Shown one piece after another: positions 8,128-19,384 of a stretch of 39,746 bases of DNA. The notes below the pieces were generated by a model. The model saw only the letters and a list, made by a program, of their open reading frames with translations, had not been told where the DNA came from and did not search any database. The DNA comes from Blastocladiella britannica (lineage: Eukaryota > Blastocladiomycota > Blastocladiomycetes > Blastocladiales > Blastocladiaceae): the NCBI GenBank assembly GCA_025349905.2, contig MU624622.1:1-39746 (forward strand), read 5' to 3'. Numbering within the stretch: position 1 is the stretch's first letter; the number at the start of each line of letters is the position of its first letter. The translations under genes were made by a program, and so were the position numbers.

Positions 8128-10567
8128 ATGGCCGCGACCCCGGACGCCATCTATGCCGAGTTTCGCGCGCTCGATGCAAAGTCCAAGGCGCTGTTTCTCG
8201 ATCTCCGGTACCTGAGTTTATACCGTCTCTTGTTCTTGTCCATTCTCAATTTCAAAATTTACACAGCGATCTGCCACCACACGTCCCCGCCGCCGTGTGG
8301 AGTACGTGCCAACCCATCACCGTACATTGCATATATTTATGAAGCTGAGTTGACTTTGGTCGTTTGGTTTCGCACAGAACCGTTCTTCAAGCGCACTTTC
8401 GGCGTCTTTACGCGGCTATGGAAGTTCCAGCAGCTTAACCGCGTTACTCTGGAGCGCGAGGATGGTGGGGGCACGGGGCTTAAGCGCCATGAGGTTGGCG
8501 AAACTGCGTCCAAGATTGGCCAATTGTATTACAAGTCCGTTTACTCTTTTCGTTTTTCCATATCCGTCCATTATGCACTGACCACGGTATTCCTCATTTA
8601 GTTACTAGCAAGTATCGCTCTTGAGTTGATCTGCGATTAATGGGAATATTAACAGAGATATATATAAACAGCCTGCGATCCTCGGAAACCGGATACTTGC
8701 TCGAATCCTACACGTTCTTTGAGGCGATCTGGGACCGGGGGTACTTTAATGGAGTGATGGAGACCCGAGTGTACGTGTTCCCATTTCACTCGGCGAAAGA
8801 ATTAAAAAAAACGGATTCATCTCAATTTCAAAAGATAGATCGGCCGTGGCAGCAAAGTGCCTGCGATATTACGCGCGGTTCATGATTGTATGCTTGCTCC
8901 TGGGCCGATGGGACCGCGTGCAAGTATTGACGGTCGAAATCAAGCGGTACGTGGACACGTATACGGCCGAGCTGGACCCGAGCGACGTTCACGGGTGGTT
9001 GCAGGTGGTCAAAGAGATGCTCATCTTTGTCAAGGTACTCCTCTCATTTTGCGTCTATTGGATTCATTTCCCATTCTTGGTGTATAGACAGCAAGCGGAT
9101 CGGCCACCGACCTGATCTCCCCACCCAAACCCACCGACTCGTTACGGCTCCCGGCCCGCCCGCCATCCGACCCATCGGCAGCTCCACGCGGATCACTTCG
9201 CGCCGCCGTGATCTGCGGGTGCTGGACCGCGCAGCCCAAGTTCGCGGACCTGTCGATCGACATGTTCCGCATGATGCAGTTACTGGAACGCGACCCAAGG
9301 AAAATCCCGGGCGACTCGTTCGACGACCCGGATGTGCCGGTGAAAGTGCCGCTGTTCCAGCCATCGGCGAGCAGTATTGTCTTGCACCTGGCGACCAGCC
9401 AAAAGGTATCTATTTATTACTTTTCTGTTTCAGGGGGCGCTTCCCTTCTCTTACATACGAAATGGATAGGACCTTTCGGCATCTCAGCACATGCTCTTCT
9501 ACTTTTCGGGTTCCGGATCGCCCTCGCCCACATTCTCGTCGGGCCGGCCCGGAAGTCAGCCGTCACTGCTGGACTTGGCGCAGTTAGGCGTGGATACCAA
9601 GCCGCGGGCGACCAGTGCTCGGTCGCGTCGAAGCGCCGTGTTTGACAGCGACGATAGCGATGGCGGAACGATGGAGGTGGCAGGGGCGAAAGCATTGCCA
9701 CCGCCGCCTGACCCGGAGGAGGGCGCGAGGTTCCATTTGACGGATCTGATGGCGTTTATGCGGAAACCTTTGGTGGCGATCATTGACAGTCCTGGGGCAC
9801 ACGCGTTCAAGGTATACTTCCACTTTTTATTATTCTGAGGGTGTGAATGTGGTTTGCTCATGGTTTTGTGTGAAACTAGCGAATCCCGCAACTGTACTCT
9901 GCCCCGTTCCTGTTCATGCTGGCTCCGCAGCACACGCCTCCGCTACTGGACGGTACTTTAACTTTTTTCTGCACATTCCTGAAGCAATCTCACACTTGTC
10001 GCATTCAAAAGAACGGCTGCGACAGCGCAACTGCGGATCCTTGCTGACCCTGTTTCTCGCCCAACCATTACGCACGGTGGCCGATCTGTTATGTGGCGGC
10101 AGCAGCGGCAACGGAGGCGAACCCGCAACTGATGCGGCCATGGCCGAAGCGTCCACGAGCCTGGCTCAGTGGGAAGCGGATCTGGGGATGGCGTTGCAAT
10201 CCAGCGCCGAAACGCGTACGTTTTTCATTTTTATTGAAAGAAAGGGATTTTTTGGACTGACAAACCAAGAGACATAGCCGAATCCATCGCAACCATGCTC
10301 CTCGACGATCACTTGCGGCGACTGATTGTGCGGTTTGTGATTGCCCGCATCACGTTCTCGCATAGCGCCATGATCATCAAGACCACGGTACGCGTTTGTG
10401 TGGTCCAATGGACATTTGGCGGCTGTTGGACTCACTTTCATTTGTAGGAGGTGCCGTCGTTCCACCCGGACCTGTCGGACGCACTCTGGGCAGAGCTTCA
10501 AGAAACGTCCCTTGCTCACTTTACAAAAGTGCTCGAGCATCTTGGCGGCCAATCGCATTTCCGTTAA
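8128..10567 (+). CDS. SCAI: SCAI homologue (suppressor of cancer cell invasion)
   Basis: Eleven exons (8128-8207, 8267-8301, 8378-8534, 8672-8770, 8839-9034, 9088-9405, 9488-9811, 9880-9952, 10012-10215, 10278-10387, 10448-10567) join in frame to 571 residues, close to the ~600 of animal SCAI. Diagnostic matches run the whole length: FFKRTFGVFTRLWKFQQ, ASKIGQLYYN, SSETGYLLESYTFFEAI, LRYYARFMIVCLLL, LSIDMFRMMQLLERDP, MAFMRKPLVAIIDS, NCGSLLTLFLAQPL and DDHLRRLIVRFVIAR. In animals SCAI is a nuclear protein that restrains MRTF/SRF transcription and works with 53BP1 in double-strand-break repair. The role here is inference. A Ser/Asp-rich insert (about residues 330-385) replaces the animal linker. 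One junction (exon 4 to 5) depends on choosing the GTACGT donor and a GATAG acceptor. The gene is convergent with the PROPPIN gene (68 bp between stops). Confidence 0.95.
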
Positions 10568-10635
10568 GAGCGCATTGCACGACTTTCAGAATAAACAATT
10601 TTTGACAGTATAAACAACAACAAAAAAAAGCGACC

Positions 10636-12165
10636 TCACAACTCTTCCACATACGGCCCGCCCACCGCGTCCCCCGGATCCCCACCCCCTGCTGCTGCCG
10701 CCCCTACCAACGGGTCCGCGATCGGAACCGCATCGGATCGTGGCCACCGGATTCGCCACACGCCCTCCAGCATCGCGTCCCCGCCACGACGCCGGTCCAG
10801 CGCAAACCGCCACAGCCGGCCGTCGGCCGCCGCCACCATCACTTTATCGGTGTCGCCGACCAGCCACGCCGTCAGCGGCGAGACCGGGTGGTGGTGGTGC
10901 GCGGGGCCTGCGAGGGCCGCGGCGACCGACGACGCGGCGGAGGGACTGGGGCCACCGCCGGCATTGGTCGTGGCAGTTGAAGAAGAGGAGGTGGTGGAAG
11001 AGGAAGACGAAGAGGAGGAAGGGGTACCGCCAGCAGCGGAGGCGGTGGACGACATGGGGTCGTCGTCGGCGACGGGGACGCGGCACGTCGCAAACGCCCA
11101 CTCGGACGAAAAGTACGACGGCAGCAGTGGGGTCAGGAACGATAAGTGCGACCTCACGTTGGCCGACATGGCCACGGCGTCGCCCGACCCGGTGCGCCGT
11201 AACGCACCGCCACCGCCATGGATATCGCCGCTAATTGTGGAAGTTCCGGCGGCAGCAGCAGCAGCTACCGACGGCGCTCCCGGCGCCGGTGGACCAATGT
11301 TGAATACGTGTACGGTGGCCTTGTCCGAGACCACCACCAGTCGGGCCGCGTCGCTCGAGAACGACAGCGACTGGATCGCCGCCGCGTCCACGCCGCGCCG
11401 CAATTCACGGACCAGCGCACCGGACGCGGCGTCCCAGACGCGGATCAGAGTTCCGCGGCCCGACGCCGTGGCCACCCGCGCTGCGTCGGGGCTCACGGCC
11501 AGAGCGGCCACGGGCGAGTCGTGGGCGCGGATCAGACGTACCGCCGATGATGGAAGCACGCCCACGGTAGCCGAGGATGAAGATGGCGGTGGTGGGAGCG
11601 GTGACGCCGCCGCCGCCGAAGAAGCCGCATTCCCGACCAGCGCCGTCAAGTCCAGCACCTGAACGGCCCCGCGCTGCTGCGTCTCGCACGCGACCACGAA
11701 CCGCGGTGCCCACGAGCACGATGCCGCCAACAGCGTGGTGTTGGCCAGCGGCAACTCGTAGACTTTTTGGTTCGGTGGGCGCAATAAGTGGACCGCCAGC
11801 GCATGCGTCGACAACAACACCACGGCGTCGCGGCGCAGAATCAGCCGCGCGATCGGGTACGCGGTATCAAACGACCCGACGGGCCGCCGTTTCAAGTCGT
11901 CGTGCAGGACCACGCGCTTGCGCTTGGTCCCGGACACGAACGCAAGTAAGTTTGTCTTATGCAGCATCGCGGGTGCGTGCAGTGGGTGCGGGTGCGTCAG
12001 CCAGGTGCGCCGACGTGGTGGGGCGTGTGGTGGGGTGGCCAATACGGCTAGCTGCGATCCTCGGGCCACCGCGAGGCAGTCGCCGTCCTGGTTGACGGTG
12101 AATCGCAGCTCGGAGAGCGACGGGTCGTCCTGTGACGACGAGGTGGTGGGATTGGTGGCGGCCAT
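10636..12165 (-). CDS. PROPPIN WD-repeat protein, WIPI3/WIPI4/Hsv2-like
   Basis: A single exon encodes 509 residues from MAATNP. PROPPINs are seven-bladed beta-propellers that bind PI3P/PI(3,5)P2 and act in autophagy. The key motif is present: GTLIRVWDAASG at ~238-249, then ELRRG at 254-258, where the two arginines bind phosphoinositides. LRRG rather than FRRG is the WIPI3/WIPI4/Hsv2 form. The next landmark, LLPSYFSSEWAFATCRVP (~347-364), matches the SYFSSEW-type blade that follows in the family. Two low-complexity inserts stand out: Ala/Ser/Pro at ~180-205, and Ser/Thr-rich followed by AHHHHP at ~370-428. The second is in the region where PROPPINs carry the membrane-inserting 6CD loop. Upstream codons extend the frame to 12465, but MAATNP is the better start because the added residues lack similarity and run into the CPSF73 promoter. 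Confidence 0.88.
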   Translation of the reverse strand: MAATNPTTSSSQDDPSLSELRFTVNQDGDCLAVARGSQLAVLATPPHAPPRRRTWLTHPHPLHAPAMLHKTNLLAFVSGTKRKRVVLHDDLKRRPVGSFDTAYPIARLILRRDAVVLLSTHALAVHLLRPPNQKVYELPLANTTLLAASCSWAPRFVVACETQQRGAVQVLDLTALVGNAASSAAAASPLPPPPSSSSATVGVLPSSAVRLIRAHDSPVAALAVSPDAARVATASGRGTLIRVWDAASGALVRELRRGVDAAAIQSLSFSSDAARLVVVSDKATVHVFNIGPPAPGAPSVAAAAAAGTSTISGDIHGGGGALRRTGSGDAVAMSANVRSHLSFLTPLLPSYFSSEWAFATCRVPVADDDPMSSTASAAGGTPSSSSSSSSTTSSSSTATTNAGGGPSPSAASSVAAALAGPAHHHHPVSPLTAWLVGDTDKVMVAAADGRLWRFALDRRRGGDAMLEGVWRIRWPRSDAVPIADPLVGAAAAGGGDPGDAVGGPYVEEL

Positions 12166-12365
12166 TCTCTTTTTTTGATTCTTTATCGAGCAGCAAGAGC
12201 AGCGACAGCGGCAGTTGCAAATGCGGGACTCGGATGTCGACTTCGAGAGAGAGTTCATTTTTTTTTTGCTCTTTGCTCTTTCAACAAAGGACGCGTCAAC
12301 CGACCACTCGTTATACCGCACGTCTCGAGGGTCTCGGACGGACACAACATTAAATATAATAAGAG
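12166..12365. promoter_or_regulatory. Bidirectional promoter, PROPPIN / CPSF73
   Basis: 200 bp lie between divergent starts. An AT-rich block, TAAATATAATAAG at 12352-12364, directly precedes the CPSF73 ATG, and a T-run with CTTT repeats lies nearer the PROPPIN side. A TATA role for the AT block is only suggested; it is very close to the ATG. Confidence 0.4.
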
Positions 12366-15353
12366 ATGGCAGCACTCCCACCATCGCTCCTGTCCCCAAA
12401 AACGCGCACTGCACCGCCATCCTCCACCTTAACCAATGGCACTCACTCCTCTTCTGCGCGGTCATCGCGTCGAGATGAAGAGACCATGCACTTCATGCCC
12501 ATTGGCGCCGGATCCGAGGTGGGCCGGTCGTGTCACATTCTTAAGGTAGCACCGTATCCATTTTATCACTCTCACTTGCCTTGACTCACACACATATACT
12601 ATGGCAGTTCAAGGGCAAGACGCTCATGGTACGGCAGAGGATATGGTCATTTACTTGATACGCAATAACTCAAATGAAGAAGAATGGCAAATCAGCTCGA
12701 CTGCGGATCGCACCCGGCCTACAATGGCCTCGGCGCGCTGCCCTTCTTGGACGAAATCGACCCCGAGACGGTCGACCTGGTCCTGATCACGCAGTCCGTG
12801 TATTCTATTCTATTTTTCATGGTACAGCCAATTCACTCGTAAAAAATGTCATAAAGCTTCCACCTGGACCACTGCGCGTCCTTACCATACTTTATGGAAA
12901 AGACCACCTTCAAAGGCCGTGTGTTCATGACACACCCGACGAAAGCGATCTTCCGATGGATGCTGAGCGACTACGTGCGCGTCTCGTCCTCCTCGGCCGA
13001 CGACACCCCTTACGACGAGCACGACCTGCAGCGCGCGTATGACCGAATCGAGGTGGTGGATTTCCACCAGCAAGTGGATGTGGGTGGGGTGCGGTTCACC
13101 GCGTACAATGCGGGCCACGTACTGGGCGCGGCCATGTTCCAAATCGAGATTGCGGGCGTACGGGTGCTGTACACGGGCGACTACTCGCGCGAAGAGGACC
13201 GGCACTTGATGGCGGCCGAGAAACCGCGCGACTCAGTGGACGTCCTGGTCTGCGAGTCCACGTACGGCGTGCAAAACCATACCCCACGGGGCGAACGCGA
13301 GGCGCGGTTCACGTCGCTCGTGCACCAGATTGTGGCCCGTGGGGGGCGGTGCCTTGTCCCGATCTTTGCGCTCGGCCGCACCCAGGAACTGCTTCTGATC
13401 TTGGACGAGTACTGGTCCGAGCACCCGGAACTGCAGCACATTCCGATCTACTACGCGTCCAACTTGGCGCGCAAGTGCATGGCGGTTTACCAGACGTACA
13501 TGAACATGATGAATGGGAATATCCGCCGCCAGTTCGCAGTCAAGAACCCGTTCGCATTCAAGTTCATCCAGTACTTGCGGTCCATGGCGTCATTTGATGA
13601 TGTGGGCCCCTGCGTGATGCTGGCGGCACCGGCGATGCTGCAGTCGGGTCTGTCGCGCGAGTTGTTGGAAATGTGGTGTCCCGATAAGAAGAACGGGCTC
13701 ATCATTCCCGGTTACGTTGTCGAGGGCACCCTGGGCAAGGTATTTTTTTTTTTTCCTTTTTACTTTCCACGTTGTTGAAAGTTATTCTCACAATATAAAT
13801 ATAGCACATGCTCACGGAACCCTCCGAAATCTCGTCCTACTCGGGCAACCGTCTCCCGGTCCGGTGCTCGATCGACTACATTTCCTTTTCGGCCCACGTG
13901 GACTACATGCAGAACCGCGACTTTATCAACCTGATTCACCCGTCGCACCTGATCCTGGTGCACGGCGAGACCAACATGATGACGCGGCTCAAGAACGCGT
14001 TGCTGGCCACCTGGGCATCAGACGAGTATGAGTTGCCGCCCAAAGTGCACGCGCCCAAGAACGCCGAGACGGTGGCCTTGCATTTCAAGGGCGAGAAGTT
14101 CGCCAAGGCGCTCGGAATGCTCGCGGTGTTGGTGGACGCGGCTACTAGGCCGTTGGCGGCTGCTCCGTTGGCGATAGAGGAGGGCGGGTCGGCTACGGTT
14201 GTGGCTGATGACGGGATTCAGGGGGAGGATGCATCCGAGTCGGTGACTGCGGTAACAGCCGGTCCAGACGCCATGGAGGTGACGCCGTCCGATATCGCAG
14301 AACCAGCAGGAGAAGTGCTTGACGCACCCATCCCAGCCGTACCAACAACCACCATCGTGCAAGGCCTAGTAGTCTCCAAGGACTTTCACTACCACTTGCT
14401 GGCCGTGGACGAGCTGCGCGAGTTCACCGACCTGCGACCGGCCACCATTCACATGCGCCAGTACGTCCCGCTCGAGTCGGCCACCTGGGACCTGGTCATC
14501 TGGCACCTCGGGCTCGTGTACCCGGAAACGCTGGTGGTGTCGGAGGTGGACCTTGCACCAACGGCTCCGATCGGTGGGAGCGGTGGGATCAAGCCCGCGT
14601 CTCCTCCACCCGATGCCGACCGTGCGACCGCAAAAGTGGCGACGCAAATGAATCGGCGCGCGGTGGTGGACGAGATCGTCACCATCACGATGCCGGCGAG
14701 CCAGCGCGAACTGTTGGTCGAGTGGATTGGGAACCCGGTCAACGACGTGCTGGCCGACGCGGTCATGGCGGTGCTGTTGCATGTCGAGTCGTCGCCCGTG
14801 TCCGTCAAGAGTATGGTTTTCTTTTTTTTTTTTTTCAAATTTTTTTTTTGGGGGAACTTTTTCTGACAGCCTTGTCGTGGATTTTGGCAGTGACCAGCTC
14901 GGGCCAGTCCAAAAAATGCGGACACGGTCACGACGATCACGAAACCCAAGCTGACAATAGCGACCTCGATTCGCACAAGGACGAGAATCCAGCCTTGGTC
15001 ACGGTCGAAGTGGTGGCTCGAAAAGTCAAGTCGCAGCTGGTCGAGTTCCTGCGCTCCAGCTTTGACTACGTCGACGATCAGCCGTCTGCCGACGCCGACG
15101 CACCAACAACTCCTGTGTCGCCCATCGTGGTTCGACTGGACGGGTGCGATTGTGTGATTGATCTGGTTCAAATGGTACCCTTTTTTTTTCTCTGTTTTTG
15201 TATTGTGGTTTCTTGGAATTCAACTTTGGGAACATATAGAAAATCACCTGTGAGAACGAAGGATTCAGGAACCGCGTCCGCGACATTGTCGAGTACGTCG
15301 GGCTCAGCGTCTCGGAGATGTGGATGGAAGAGTGGCTCGATCAAAACCCGTGA
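12366..15353 (+). CDS. CPSF3: CPSF73 / Ysh1, pre-mRNA 3'-end endonuclease
   Basis: Seven exons (12366-12545, 12608-12628, 12696-12793, 12857-13739, 13805-14810, 14891-15174, 15240-15353) give 861 residues. CPSF73 is the zinc endonuclease that cuts pre-mRNA before polyadenylation. The metallo-beta-lactamase core shows [27 protein letters not shown], the metal motif HFHLDH at 100-105, [12 protein letters not shown] and [13 protein letters not shown]. The beta-CASP part contains [19 protein letters not shown], then [14 protein letters not shown] and SFSAHVDY, followed by LVHGETNMM. The first metal-binding histidine codon is split by an intron (CA/C), and exon 2 is a 21-nt microexon. The C-terminal region (from ~520) is longer than in human CPSF73 (684 residues) and has an acidic, low-complexity insert. 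The last exon ends [17 protein letters not shown]. The stop is 31 bp from the convergent BTB gene stop. Confidence 0.97.
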
Positions 15354-15384
15354 ATATAAACAAAAAGTATATACATTTCCTTCG

Positions 15385-18300
15385 TTACAGCGGCCCACGA
15401 CCGCGCAGGATCTCCAACAATAAGTCTTGTCGCGGCACGACGTTGGTGAGGAACGAAATGGTGACCGACACATCGTCGAATTCTATGGATTTCGCAAGAC
15501 GTGAACATCGAAAAAAAAAAAACCGAATGCAAACGTAAAAAAAGTACCTTTGATGGCCAAGTCAATAGCATACGACCGGATCGGCGTAACGTGATGTTCG
15601 TCCGAGTCCAGTAAAATGTTGCCCACGTTATCCAGCGATAGCTCCGCAACCAGGTACTCTTCGACCGCGGTCTTCAGATCGTGCAGCTGGTACTGGTCGG
15701 CGGCGCGGTACAGCGGGAACACGTTCTTGTACGACAGCTCGCACCGCCCGACGTACAGGAACGACAGCAGGCTTTCGAATACCGCGGGGGTGATGTTGGG
15801 AATGCTGATCGAGTGCGTGGTGGCTTCGGTCATGGGGCTCCGCAGGAGCATGGCTTCGAGCACCTCGCACCGCGTGCACAGAATCACCTTGTGCGCGTAA
15901 AACACCCTCGTTGTGGCGGAACCAGTGGTGCGGCTGCTCTTGGATACGTCGTCCATGGACGGATCGCCGACAACGATGCGCACGTCCGGGAACCCGAGCG
16001 GGCCGCTATCGAGCAGCCGCTTGAGGTCGTTGAACAGGCCCGATGGGAACGAAAACGTTGCCATGGCTTGCGGTGGGGCTACATTCCCACCAGTAGCCAC
16101 GGCGGCGCCAGTCGTCGTGGCAGCTGTGGCCCCAACCCCTCCGGCGGTCGTCACTGCTGCCGCCATTCCACCACCATTGCCAGCACCTCCACCACCGGCA
16201 GCACCAGCAGCAGTAGTAACAACACCCGCACCAGCAATGGAGCCATCACCGCCAGGAATACGCTGCTGCATCGGTGCAGCCAGCGGATATTGCGGCGCAA
16301 ACGGTCCCCGACGGCGGGCCAGAAGCAGTTCGCGCACGAGGTCAGCGCGCGGCAAAATATCGCGAGCAAATGTTGCGTCGCGCGACACGGCGTCAAAGTG
16401 CCAAAGCAAGAACTCGAGCGTGAACGACCGCACCGATGGCACATGGAACCGTTCGGCGTCCAGCAGCAGCGTGGTCACGTTCTCGAACGAGGTGCTCTGC
16501 TTGATCAGGTTCTCACAGGGCCGCTTCAGGTCTGTCAGGGCGTACATGTCGGCGGCTTTCAGCAGCTCGCACGCCGAGTCGAGCGGGACCGAGATGTTGG
16601 CCGTGTAGATGAATCCGAGGACCTATTCCTTGAGTTGAGACAATGGATGTCGCATATATATGAATAAAAAGTACGTACCAAACCAAAGATGCGCGCCGAG
16701 AGCTCGGGAACGTGAATCTCCTGGGGAGCCGAAAAAAAACCGGTTTGTTGTTGTTGTTGTGCGATCACCGACTGGTCCGTGAACATGGCATGGAACACGG
16801 GCGAGCGCGACGCGAGGATCGCGCGGTGGGCACAAAATTCCGTGTGATCGGTGCCAACCAGGAAAATGACATCGTGGAACGCCGAGGCAATGAGGGACGG
16901 CGAGCCCGCGGCACTGAGGCTCGCTGATTGCTGCAGGGCGGTCAGAGTCCCCGAAACACCGTCCCCAGCAGCGACAGCAGCGCCCCCGCCTCGACTGCTG
17001 TTCTCTTCGGCGCCATCGTCGTCGGGGGTAGGTGACGCCGAAGATTCCTGGGGCGACGACATGGGCAACACCAGAGGCGGGGTCATTGGAGCGGCAGCAG
17101 GTGCGCGAGGCAAAAGGCGAGACAAGTCAGCGAGGACGCGGTGCAAGGCCGCCGGCCCGCGGTCGCAGTGAACGTACGAAGCGGGCGACTTTGAAAAGTG
17201 CACGCCGTCGATTGCAACCTCGACTTTGACGAGCGCGCCGTGGAACATGGCCTCGGGCACGTCGCAGACGATCTTGTACGATGCCGGGCACACAGCTTCC
17301 ATGGCCAGCAGTGGGACGCGGCGGAACCGCGCCGGCTTGCTCCAGGTCGCAAACGGGTACACGCCCGACGAGTCATTGTTATCTTTGTGCGCGACACTAC
17401 GCACGTGCGACGTGGCCTTGAAGAACAGGCCGCCCGTCGCCGGCCAGCTAAACGACGCGTGCGTCTCGTCTTTGCTGAACTCGACCACCAGGTTGGACCG
17501 GCCGTTCCATTCGACGGGCGCGTCCAGTGGAAAACGCACCCAACCCGTCTTGAGGTCCCCGACCACCAGCGTCTTGGGGCCAAACACGCACCGCAGCTCG
17601 CTTGGGTCGCAAAACTCGGTCAGGTGGTCCTCCAGGGTCCAGGAAATCGCTACCCGCACGTTTTCGAGGGCCCGGTCGGGCACATCCGATACTTTGAACC
17701 ACAGTGCTGGGATCTGCGCGCCCTGAAAGAGACCCACGTCGCGCAATTCTGACGCCAGGTACACGGACTGCATTTTGGCCGCTTTACACAGGGTATTGAG
17801 GGCCACAAACCCGCTCTTGTCCCCCGAGACGCCGCCGGGCTTTGTCACGGTGATGCGAGGCGGCGCTTCCGTCAGGCCCGGGATCGTCGGGAACCGATTG
17901 GCCGTGTAGAGCTCGTTTGCCCGAGCGCGTCCTTTCCTATTATATTTTGTTAGTCGTTATACTGGAATGTAAATGGCAAAGTCGTACCATTCACCCGAGA
18001 CGAGGCGCTCGGTGAGGCTCGCATCCTGGGTGGAGAGTCGCACGAGGATTTTCTCGGCGGCAAAAGAGTCGTGATCAATCTCCTTGAGCGCTTCGTGCAG
18101 CGGAGGCGGTGAGGCCAATGACGGTGTTGATGAGCCACCATGAACGAGAGGTGTCCGAGGGTGCGACAGGATGCCGGGTCGACCATGTTGTTGGTTCTGT
18201 TGATGCTGTTGGTGCTGCTGGAGTCCAGTGCCGGGGGTCGGAATACCTTGGCGGAGACCCCCCGGCAGCGACATCATGGATGCATGGGCAAGTCGTGGTA

Positions 18301-19384
18301 CTTGATGCTGTTGCTGGTGGTGGTGCTGCATCCCAAACCCAGTCGTGGCGAGCATGGACGGCGGCGACGCAAGGGCAATATGGGACGGTGGCGGCGGCGG
18401 CGGCGGCCGTGGGACCAGCGGCGACACGTAAATGACCACGCGGTTCGAAGTCCCGCGCGGCGCCGGTAAGACTCCCACCACGCGGTACGACGCCACGGCG
18501 GCAGCGGCAGCGGCCGCCGTTGCCGCCGCCGAAACGTACGCGACGGTATCCGAGTTGCTGTCCAGATCTGTCGACGCTTGGCCGCTGCCGACCCGGCGCA
18601 GACCAGAGGCCGCCGACGTCGACGAGTAGTAGTAGTTGTTGTAGTTGTGCGGATCGTCGCCACCAGCCATGATCCCCGAGGCGGATCCGTACGCGTCGTC
18701 GGATCCTTCAAATGTGAGGTCTTCTTGCGACCCGAGTGCGAGCGGATTGTTTGCTCCTGATCCAGGTGGTGCAAATGGAGATGTGGTCACTGCTGCCGTT
18801 GTGGTGCGAGTCACGGCTGCTGCAGTAGGTGATGATAACAGTATGGATGTGGACGTCGGAGAGGCCGCAGTGTGCAGGCCAAGCGCAGCAGAAGGCGATG
18901 CAGCAGTCGTCGCCGCTGCGGTCAATACAGTACTAAGAGTAGGGACCGCCGTGCCATCGCCGCCGACGGTACGCCGAGCTGCGCGACCTCCGATCAAGTG
19001 GCCCGTGTGGCCCGGCGAAAAGGGGCGCACCACGAGATCTTCGCTGGTGTGGTGCTCCTGGACCGACGCCAGGGACATGACTGCAAACGACTGCTGCATC
19101 TGCTGCTGCTGCTGTTGCTGCGATGGTGGTGGGGGCGGGGTATACGCAATCCACGATGCCAGGTCCGGATCGCCCGCTGCAGTGGGATCCACCCAAGCGG
19201 ATGCTGCCGACGATGAGGCCGAGGATGCCAACGAGGATGCACCGCCTGCGCCTGCGATCGGGCTCGTGGCGGCGGCAGTCCAGGTGGTGTTTTCGTGCGA
19301 GTGGCGGCGGCGCGCTGCTCCCTGTCCCTGGGCTTGCGCCTGGATTGTCGTGGGCAGTGGAGCCAATGGATCGTCGGTATTCAT
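15385..19384 (-). CDS. Large tandem-BTB protein with N-terminal beta-sandwich-like domain
   Basis: Four exons (19384-17988, 17936-16679, 16622-15548, 15482-15385) join in frame to 1275 residues. Residues 1-440 are low complexity: poly-Gln, poly-Pro, poly-Ala, His/Gln-rich. About 485-690 is a globular region with GLFQGAQIPALWFKV, WVRFPLDAPVEWNG and SNLVVEFSKDETHASF; this pattern is like a jelly-roll or galactose-binding-like module, which I cannot name with certainty. A BTB domain follows (HDVIFLVGTDHTEFCAHRAI, SPVFHAMF, GFIYTANI) with a BACK-like helical tail. After a Gly/Ala linker comes a second BTB (FPDVRIVVGD, FYAHKVILCTRCEVLEAML, LLSFLYVGRCELSY) and another BACK-like tail ending LLLEILRGRGPL. 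BTB proteins often recruit substrates to Cullin-3 ligases; that role is inference. The W codon at the first splice and the Leu-Val join at the second are clean. The gene is convergent with CPSF73 and divergent from the H+-ATPase. Confidence 0.85.

Noticed and set aside
18430..18460. GGTTCGAAGTCCC, a tRNA T-loop-like match
   Set aside because: It lies inside the BTB coding exon and has no acceptor, D or anticodon arms around it.
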